NCBI RefSeq assembly: GCF_016522065.1
Contig: NZ_JAEHFV010000003.1
Location: 434,001-498,000, forward strand
Length of the DNA: 64,000 nucleotides
Direction: 5' to 3'
From: Flavobacterium agrisoli
GTDB taxonomy: Bacteria > Bacteroidota > Bacteroidia > Flavobacteriales > Flavobacteriaceae
Under the pieces are notes generated by a model, which was not told where the DNA came from, did not search any database, and worked only from the letters and a program-made list of their open reading frames with translations. This document shows positions 58,345-64,000 of the stretch, piece by piece. Position 1 is the first letter of the stretch. The number at the start of each line of letters is the position of its first letter. The translations under genes were made by a program, and so were the position numbers.

Positions 58345-59610
58345 ATGATTCAGCAAAGAGTGATGGAGAAGTTAGAAATTTTAGCAGATGCTGCTAAATA
58401 TGATGTTTCATGTTCGTCGGGCCAAAGTAACCGAAAAAATAAAGATAAAGGGATAGGAGACTCAAAGGGTTATGGCATTTGCCATGCCTTTACCGAAGAT
58501 GGAAGATGTGTTTCCTTGCTTAAGATTCTGCTTACAAATTATTGTATTTTTGATTGTGGTTACTGTGTTAGTCGAAAAAGTAACGATGTAAAGCGAGCAG
58601 CTTTTACTGTGGATGAAGTAGTGGAACTTACGATTAATTTTTACCGTAGAAATTATATTGAAGGTCTGTTTTTAAGTTCAGGAATATTTGATAGTGCCGA
58701 TTTTACCATGGAACGCTTAATTAAAATTGCTAAGAAACTGAGAACAGAAAAAAATTTTAATGGATACATACATCTAAAAGCGATACCAGGGTCAAGTGAC
58801 GATTTGATAAGAGAAGCAGGTCTTTACGCAGATCGTTTGAGTTTAAACATCGAGATGCCTACCGAGACTAGTTTAAAACTACTGGCTCCAGAAAAAAAGC
58901 ATGCAGATGTTATCAGACCAATGGAATTTCTTAGGGAAGAAATTTTAGGTTACAAAGAAGAGAAAAAACTCATAAAAAATTCACCACTCTTTGCACCTGC
59001 TGGACAAAGCACACAAATGGTTATTGGAGCTACAAAAGAAAATGATCACGAAATTTTAGGAATGGCAAATTATTTTTATGAAAAAATGAACTTAAAACGG
59101 GTGTACTATTCGGGTTATGTTCCCATAAGCAATGATGATAATAGACTTCCCACAATAGGGACAGCAGTGCCAATAATTAGAGAAAACAGACTCTATCAAG
59201 CCGATTGGTTGATACGCTATTATGGATTTAATGTAAATGAAATAGTCGGTACAGAGTATCCAAATCTAGATCTTGATATAGACCCTAAACTAGGCTGGGC
59301 ATTACGAAATTTGCATGTTTTTCCGATTGATATTAACACAGCCGATCTTGAACTGATAAAAAGGGTTCCGGGGATTGGGTTTTTGAGTGCTTCTAAAATT
59401 GTTGCTGCGAGGAAATTTAAAATGATTCTTCCAGAACATCTTAAAAAGATGGGCGTAGCTTATACAAGAGCAAAGTTTTTCTTAACTTTTACAAAATCAT
59501 TTACTACGCAAAAAGACTTGATGGGATCGCAAATCAAGTATCAAATTTTGTCGCAGCAAAATAGTAAATACAAAGCTGATTTTTCTAACCAACTTTCATT
59601 ATTTCAATGA
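58345..59610 (+). CDS. Putative DNA modification/repair radical SAM protein
   Basis: This 421-residue protein binds a [4Fe-4S] cluster through CIFDCGYC (CxxxCxxC) after LLTNY. It matches the family TIGR03916: an N-terminal segment YDVSCSSGQSNRKN, IRYYGFNVNEIVG, and a C-terminal helix-hairpin-helix DNA-binding motif (INTADLELIKRVPGIGFLSASKI, in part KRVPGIGFLSASKI). The next gene overlaps by 4 bases and is its invariable partner. The reaction is not known to me; the HhH motif suggests action on DNA, and splicing of UV lesions by a related lyase is only a distant analogy. Confidence 0.87.
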   Translation: MIQQRVMEKLEILADAAKYDVSCSSGQSNRKNKDKGIGDSKGYGICHAFTEDGRCVSLLKILLTNYCIFDCGYCVSRKSNDVKRAAFTVDEVVELTINFYRRNYIEGLFLSSGIFDSADFTMERLIKIAKKLRTEKNFNGYIHLKAIPGSSDDLIREAGLYADRLSLNIEMPTETSLKLLAPEKKHADVIRPMEFLREEILGYKEEKKLIKNSPLFAPAGQSTQMVIGATKENDHEILGMANYFYEKMNLKRVYYSGYVPISNDDNRLPTIGTAVPIIRENRLYQADWLIRYYGFNVNEIVGTEYPNLDLDIDPKLGWALRNLHVFPIDINTADLELIKRVPGIGFLSASKIVAARKFKMILPEHLKKMGVAYTRAKFFLTFTKSFTTQKDLMGSQIKYQILSQQNSKYKADFSNQLSLFQ

Positions 59611-60374
59611 TTCAAGTGGTTTATGACGGAACTTATGAGGGTTGGCTCACGGCAGTTTTTGATATTTACCAATTCAAATTTAACGACGTTACTTTTGGGA
59701 CAGAAGACCGCCCTTCTACAAGTTTATTCACGGGTACTCATACGGTGATTACCGATCAGCAAAAAGCATCAAGAGTTTTAAACGGACTAAAAGCAAAACT
59801 TACAACGGAAGGGTTACTTAGGCTATACCGTACTTTTTTATCTGAAGTAGACCAATCAGAGGAAATAATGCTGCAATTTGTGCTCCACGTTTTTGATTCT
59901 AAAGTTAATATTGAAGGTGATTTTGGTAACTCTAATGTGTGGAATCTTCGAAAAGCCGCAAGAATTGTAAAAAGGGAAAGTTATAGAATGAAAGCATTTG
60001 TCAGATTTAAGTTAACTAAAGATGAACTTTATTACGCTTTAATAGAACCTGATTGTAATGTGCTACCATTAATTAAAAGCCATTTTAGGTCCCGTTATGC
60101 TGATCAGCGTTGGCTGATTTACGATGCAAAACGGAAATACGGAATTTATTATGATTTAGAAACCGTTAGTACGGTTCAGCTACATTTTCATGATACTAAA
60201 GGAACTGCAGCAGATCTTACTGAAATTTGTGATGAGCAGGAAGATTTTTTTCAAGAATTATGGCGTAGGTATTTTTCAAGTACAAATATTGAAGCCCGAA
60301 AAAATGTAAAACTCCATTTACAACACATGCCTAGGCGGTATTGGAAAAATTTAATCGAGAAAAACGGTCAGTAA
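59607..60374 (+). CDS. TIGR03915-family putative DNA metabolism protein (DUF4130)
   Basis: This 255-residue protein starts inside the radical SAM stop (ATGA overlap), so translation is coupled. It begins MIQVVYDGTYEGWLTAVFDIY, the family's usual start, and contains VWNLRKAARIVKRESYRMKAF and HMPRRYWKNLIEKNG near the end. TIGR03915 proteins are always beside TIGR03916 radical SAM proteins and have a uracil-DNA-glycosylase-like region in some organisms; here that extra domain is absent. Function with its partner is presumed DNA repair or modification. Confidence 0.87.
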   Translation: MIQVVYDGTYEGWLTAVFDIYQFKFNDVTFGTEDRPSTSLFTGTHTVITDQQKASRVLNGLKAKLTTEGLLRLYRTFLSEVDQSEEIMLQFVLHVFDSKVNIEGDFGNSNVWNLRKAARIVKRESYRMKAFVRFKLTKDELYYALIEPDCNVLPLIKSHFRSRYADQRWLIYDAKRKYGIYYDLETVSTVQLHFHDTKGTAADLTEICDEQEDFFQELWRRYFSSTNIEARKNVKLHLQHMPRRYWKNLIEKNGQ

Positions 60375-60499
60375 TAAATGTATTTATAAATTGTTATGAA
60401 AACGATTTCACTATATTTTTTAGTATTACAAACTGTGTTGAAAGTAAAATATTGTAGTAGCTAAACGTACTATTTTGTAACTTCGCTTCAAAAATTTGT

Positions 60500-61396
60500 A
60501 TGAGCCAGTTGCTATCAACCCTAGAATTAGATGATATTATAAAATCATTTAAAGTACGCCTGCAAATAGATGATTTTATGGTAGTTACCATTACTAAAGA
60601 AAATAGTTATTTCAAACTTAATACACCTACATTACCCAATTTTTTATGTATAATTTTAGTAGAGCAAGGAAGTATAGGTTATGCTGAAAACGGTAAGTCG
60701 ATGGAACTTAAAAAGGGAGATATTTATTTTAGCCCTATTGCAGAAAAATTTTTTATAAATGAGATTTCGCATGATTATGTTGCTAAAAAAATTCTTTTAA
60801 CGGATAAACTTATTATTAATTCAGCATTCACTTATAAATCGAATGATTTCTTAAAAAGCTTTTTCAATCATCCGTCAAGAAGAATACAAGGGCAGACGGA
60901 ATTATATCAGAGAATTGCTTCCGAAATCAATGCATTAGAAGAACTGAATGATAAAAATAATGTTAATTATTACTTTAATGAAATGATTTGGCATCGGTTT
61001 TCAATTGTTATTTATGAGCTAGAGAATTATTTTAAAAAAGCAGAACTTCCAGTAAGTATCGAAAGTGTTAGGGGAGATGATCTAACAATGCAGTTTTTTA
61101 CATTGCTACGCCAGAATTTTAAAGAGCATCACGAAGTTCAATTTTACGCAGACAAGCTCTGTATCACTCGCAAATATTTGAGTAAAATTATAAGAAAAAC
61201 CATGGGTAAGTCTACTAAAGATGTAATTAATCATTTTTTGATAGTAGAAGCTAAACTTCTTTTAAGAAAACCAGGAATCACCCTTAACGATGTGATAACA
61301 GAACTTCAGTTTTTAGACCTGCCTTCTTTTAGTAAATTTTTTAAAAAGCATACCGGAAAAAGCCCTTCCAGTTATAGAAAAGATGATCTGTTTTAA
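60500..61396 (+). CDS. AraC-family transcriptional regulator
   Basis: This 298-residue regulator has an N-terminal cupin-like ligand domain (LCIILVEQGSIGYAENGKSMELKKGDIYFSP, in part) and a C-terminal double helix-turn-helix (QFYADKLCITRKYLSKIIRKTMG and FLDLPSFSKFFKKHTGKSPSSYRK, in parts). Ligand and target genes are unknown; it lies between the radical SAM pair and DUF429, all on the plus strand. Confidence 0.9.
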   Translation: MSQLLSTLELDDIIKSFKVRLQIDDFMVVTITKENSYFKLNTPTLPNFLCIILVEQGSIGYAENGKSMELKKGDIYFSPIAEKFFINEISHDYVAKKILLTDKLIINSAFTYKSNDFLKSFFNHPSRRIQGQTELYQRIASEINALEELNDKNNVNYYFNEMIWHRFSIVIYELENYFKKAELPVSIESVRGDDLTMQFFTLLRQNFKEHHEVQFYADKLCITRKYLSKIIRKTMGKSTKDVINHFLIVEAKLLLRKPGITLNDVITELQFLDLPSFSKFFKKHTGKSPSSYRKDDLF

Positions 61397-61500
61397 TAGA
61401 AAGTTATTTAAGAGTTATTATCAAAAATTGAAATGCTGTTTTATAAATTATTTTCAGATGTTTTAAAGTATTTTCTAAAAAAATAACTAGATTTTAAAGA

Positions 61501-62241
61501 ATGAAATTAGTAGGAATAGACGGTTGCAAGTTTGGTTGGGTAGCGGTTTCTTTAGAAGACGATTGTGCAAAAATTTTCAAAAACTTGACTGATTTGGTTG
61601 CTTTTTATGATGATGAAACTATTTTTCTGATCGATATGCCAATTGGATTACCTAGTGAGGAAATAGAAAGAAACTGCGAAAAAAGCGCAAGAAGAGAAAT
61701 AGACTCAAAACGGAAATCAAGCCTCTTTCCGGTTCCTTGTCGTCAGGCTGTATATGCCGAAAATTATGAAAAAGCAAACCAAATTAACCGTAAAGTTCTT
61801 CAAAAGGGAATCCCTAAACAAAGTTGGTTTATCTGTTCAAAAATTAAGGAACTGGATCAAATATTGCTTCAAAACGAAAAACTTAAAGCCAGATTTAAAG
61901 AATCGCATCCCGAGTTAGCATTTCATTATCTTAATCGGAAAGTTTCAATGGAGTTTAATAAGAAAACGGAATCTGGTCAAAAAGAACGCTTATTTCTTTT
62001 GTCGCAATTTTCTTCAAATATTGATTTTATTTACAAAAACACGCTTCAAAAGTATAAGCGAATGGATCTTGCTAAAGATGACATCATAGATGCTTTATGT
62101 TTGGCGGTCACTTTAGAAGAAATCAGTACAAACAATATACCTCTTGAATGTTCAAATGTAGATGAAAAAAAATTGCCTATGAAAATTAATATTTTTGATA
62201 GCTCACTTTTAAGTAAACACATTGAAAAAAATTTCACTTAA
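61501..62241 (+). CDS. DUF429 domain-containing protein
   Basis: This 246-residue protein matches DUF429, an RNase H-like fold family of unknown function: start MKLVGIDGCKFGWVAVSL, LIDMPIGLPS with the second acidic residue, FPVPCRQAVYAENYEKAN, and AKDDIIDALCLAVTLEE with the third. The acidic residues are those of an RNase H-like metal site, suggesting a nuclease, but no activity has been assigned that I know of. Confidence 0.87.
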   Translation: MKLVGIDGCKFGWVAVSLEDDCAKIFKNLTDLVAFYDDETIFLIDMPIGLPSEEIERNCEKSARREIDSKRKSSLFPVPCRQAVYAENYEKANQINRKVLQKGIPKQSWFICSKIKELDQILLQNEKLKARFKESHPELAFHYLNRKVSMEFNKKTESGQKERLFLLSQFSSNIDFIYKNTLQKYKRMDLAKDDIIDALCLAVTLEEISTNNIPLECSNVDEKKLPMKINIFDSSLLSKHIEKNFT

Positions 62242-62267
62242 GAAATATGATTTTTTTGTCAAAGTGA

Positions 62268-62307
62268 ACTTGTCGAAAAGCGTCATTGTTGACACTCTTC
62301 GACAAGT
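62268..62307. repeat. Long imperfect palindrome downstream of DUF429
   Basis: Arms ACTTGTCGAAAAG and CTCTTCGACAAGT pair with one mismatch, and an inner GTCA/TGAC extends the stem to ~17 pairs. The core CTTCGACAAG belongs to a widespread intergenic repeat type. There is no T-run, so it is more likely a repeat element or mRNA 3'-end stabiliser than a terminator. Confidence 0.55.
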
Positions 62308-62408
62308 CAGATTGAGGTTTTAATGACTAGTATTCTAATCTGAAAAAAACTCATATCACTAAACAGATACTTGCTTTCAACAAGAATAAGTAAATTACTT
62401 TTCTTTGG

Positions 62409-63206
62409 TTAATGCGCATAGCGTTCCGCAGGCTGACCTGTTTGTGAAGCTTGTAACAATTGAATACGAGCAGTTTCATAAGCATCAATTAAACTTTGGT
62501 CGTTTACAGATGGATGTGTAGTTAATTCACCTTTGTCAAGTCCAGAAAGAATTGCATTTACACAATTTTCAGAAGTCATTATGGTTGATTGTTCCAATGC
62601 AGATAATGGAACGCCACCAATTTCCCATAATTCAGTTGCAGTGGTTGCAGGATTTACTAACTGAATACGAACATTTGTTCCTTTAACTTCTTCTTGTAAT
62701 CCTTGAGTATATTGCACAACAAATCCCTTTGTACCGCTGTAGATAGCGCTTATAGGTAAGGCATAAAATCCAAGTACAGAAGCTATATTAATTAAAATGC
62801 CTTCATTTTTTTCTATAAATGAAGGTAAAACAGCATTCGATAAGAGCATAAGCGCTGTTACATTTACATTTACCATTTCTTTTTGTTTACTTACACTAAT
62901 TGAGGTAGATGCTGAAAGGGTAGAGGTTCCTGCGTTGTTGATTAGTAAGGATATACTTTTATCGTTTTTTAGGTCTTCAACCACTTTTTCTAGGTCGGTT
63001 AATGAACCCAAATCCGCTACTATGTTGGTTACTTTAATTCCATATTTCGATTCTAATTTTTTTGCAATTACCTCTAATCTATCCTTACGACGTGCTACTA
63101 ATTTTAAATCATAACCACGTTTTGCTAATCTATCGGCAAATATCTCACCTAAACCTGAAGACGCACCAGTAATTACTGCAGTTCCCATTTCATTTTTTTT
63201 ATTCAT
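62409..63206 (-). CDS. Short-chain dehydrogenase/reductase
   Basis: This 265-residue NAD(P)-dependent enzyme has the cofactor motif TGASSGLG, the NNAG motif, the catalytic Ser in NIASVLG and the YxxxK pair in YSGTKGF. An Arg-rich VARRKDRLE after the second strand favours NADP(H). Substrate unknown. It is divergent from a TetR repressor gene whose paired operators lie between them, so it is almost surely controlled by that repressor. Confidence 0.93.
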   Translation of the reverse strand: MNKKNEMGTAVITGASSGLGEIFADRLAKRGYDLKLVARRKDRLEVIAKKLESKYGIKVTNIVADLGSLTDLEKVVEDLKNDKSISLLINNAGTSTLSASTSISVSKQKEMVNVNVTALMLLSNAVLPSFIEKNEGILINIASVLGFYALPISAIYSGTKGFVVQYTQGLQEEVKGTNVRIQLVNPATTATELWEIGGVPLSALEQSTIMTSENCVNAILSGLDKGELTTHPSVNDQSLIDAYETARIQLLQASQTGQPAERYAH

Positions 63207-63238
63207 TTTTTTAATATTTAAAATTTACATTTATTTAT

Positions 63239-63256
63239 GTAAACTATTCTGTTTAC
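63239..63256. promoter_or_regulatory. TetR operator site 1
   Basis: GTAAAC-N6-GTTTAC perfect inverted repeat in the SDR/tetR intergenic region, on the SDR side (about 33 bases before the SDR start). Confidence 0.78.
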
Positions 63257-63267
63257 TTCTTGTAAGT

Positions 63268-63285
63268 GTAAACTGTTTGGTTTAC
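63268..63285. promoter_or_regulatory. TetR operator site 2
   Basis: GTAAAC-N6-GTTTAC again (extended to TGTAAAC / GTTTACA), same half-sites and spacer length as site 1, 29 bases apart. It overlaps the tetR -7 box, so binding should repress tetR itself as well as the SDR gene. Confidence 0.8.
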
Positions 63286-63290
63286 ATTTG
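63283..63290 (+). promoter_or_regulatory. tetR promoter -7 element
   Basis: TACATTTG matches TAnnTTTG and overlaps operator 2. With it, transcription starts near 63297, so the repressor must start at the ATG at 63309 rather than at the earlier TTG (63288) inside the promoter. Confidence 0.65.
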
Positions 63291-63308
63291 CAAGAAAATA
63301 ATTTAGTC

Positions 63309-63893
63309 ATGGAAAAAAAAATAACTCCAACTTCAAAAACACAAAAAAGAAACGAAATGATTAAAAGTGCTTTTGATATTTTTTATAAGAATGGTTTTCA
63401 CGCCACTGGTGTAGATACTATAATTGATGGTACAGGAATATCAAAAAGAACACTTTATAAACATTTTTTATCAAAAGAAGGTCTAATTATCGCCACACTC
63501 AATTATTATCATGAAACTAGATACAAAGAAATAGCCGGTTATATAGAAAAAGCTGTAGTTGAGAATCCGGTAGATAAGGTTTTAATGATTTTTGACTTAC
63601 TTATAAAGTTGGTGGATGCTGGTAATGTGAATGGATGTTTTGCAATGAATGCCAAAACAGAGTATGCACATAAAGCTGCAGAAATAGAAGCAGTTTGCGA
63701 TTTGCATATCAATAAACTAGAAATGTTAGTTGAGAAATATTTATTTGAAGCAAATATCACAGATAGTAAAGCAATAGCAACTCAAGTTATTATGTTGTTT
63801 GAGGGTTCAATTTTACGAAGTAAAGCCATCCAAAGTTCTGCACCAATAAAACTAGCTAAGAAAGCAGCTAAAGTAATTTGTAGTCAATCTTAA
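63309..63893 (+). CDS. TetR/AcrR-family transcriptional repressor
   Basis: This ~194-residue regulator has an N-terminal helix-turn-helix (FYKNGFHATGVDTIIDGTGISKRTLYKHFLSKEGLI, shown in part: GVDTIIDGTGISKRTLYKHF) and a C-terminal ligand-binding domain. I start at 63309 because an earlier in-frame TTG falls inside the -7 promoter box. It is divergent from the SDR gene, with two identical-type operators between, indicating autoregulation and control of the SDR. The inducer is unknown. Confidence 0.92.
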   Translation: MEKKITPTSKTQKRNEMIKSAFDIFYKNGFHATGVDTIIDGTGISKRTLYKHFLSKEGLIIATLNYYHETRYKEIAGYIEKAVVENPVDKVLMIFDLLIKLVDAGNVNGCFAMNAKTEYAHKAAEIEAVCDLHINKLEMLVEKYLFEANITDSKAIATQVIMLFEGSILRSKAIQSSAPIKLAKKAAKVICSQS

Positions 63894-64000
63894 TTTTTTA
63901 ATCAAAAAAAATATTGCTTGTCAGAAGTTTATAAAAGTTTAAAAAGAGTTAGAGGAAGGAATTTAAAAATATTTTTTAGTCTATAAAAAACAATCAGCTA

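Overview
The window looks like chromosomal DNA of a Flavobacterium-like member of the Bacteroidota. Support comes from the AT-rich sequence, TTTG / TAnnTTTG (-33/-7) promoters, weak Shine-Dalgarno signals, SusC/SusD-type outer-membrane genes, a hybrid two-component regulator and an IS982-type remnant. No rRNA or tRNA gene was recognised.

Layout. (1) 1-12565, + strand: the 3' part of a pectin utilisation locus in one tight gene train: PL1 pectate lyase tail, GH43, GH3, PL10 pectate lyase with two Big_2 domains, GH95, an esterase, a CE12 rhamnogalacturonan acetylesterase and GH28. A convergent hybrid two-component sensor (12714-17057) is the probable regulator. After katG, a BNR_4-type protein and a GH88 unsaturated uronyl hydrolase (19645-22127) extend the pathway. 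(2) 22174-24722: arsenic operon arsR - DUF6428 - arsC-like phosphatase - ACR3. (3) 24769-31651: HD phosphohydrolase, CsaA-like protein, alcohol dehydrogenase, and a multi-PAS kinase with two single-domain response regulators. (4) 31811-36848: thrABC operon, minus strand, with a leader peptide carrying seven consecutive Thr codons. (5) 37239-44760: hutH, a DUF47/PiT phosphate transporter pair behind a Pho-box-like tandem repeat, EamA transporter, Omp85-like barrel, secreted metal-binding protein, M42 peptidase. (6) 45140-56046: a decayed IS982 transposase, then SusC, SusD, sulfatase and rhodanese-thioredoxin genes, followed by glutamate dehydrogenase and a TauE/SafE permease. (7) 56173-63893: Mrr-like nuclease, DUF2461, a radical SAM / TIGR03915 DNA-metabolism pair, AraC regulator, DUF429, and a divergent SDR/TetR pair.

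The most interesting part is region 6. The SusCD-sulfatase operon has no linked sensor or sigma factor. Instead its long 5' leader begins at a perfect promoter at the edge of the IS remnant and contains two tiny Cys-coding ORFs (MCCCC and MKKRMCCS), the second directly followed by a perfect 10-bp hairpin. A third ORF, 23 codons ending in three Cys codons and followed by a good intrinsic terminator, sits upstream of the glutamate dehydrogenase / TauE genes. I infer cysteine- (sulfur-) responsive attenuation of a system that may scavenge sulfate from sulfated organic matter. The thr leader, the paired TetR operators and the Pho-box repeat are further regulatory elements readable directly in the sequence.
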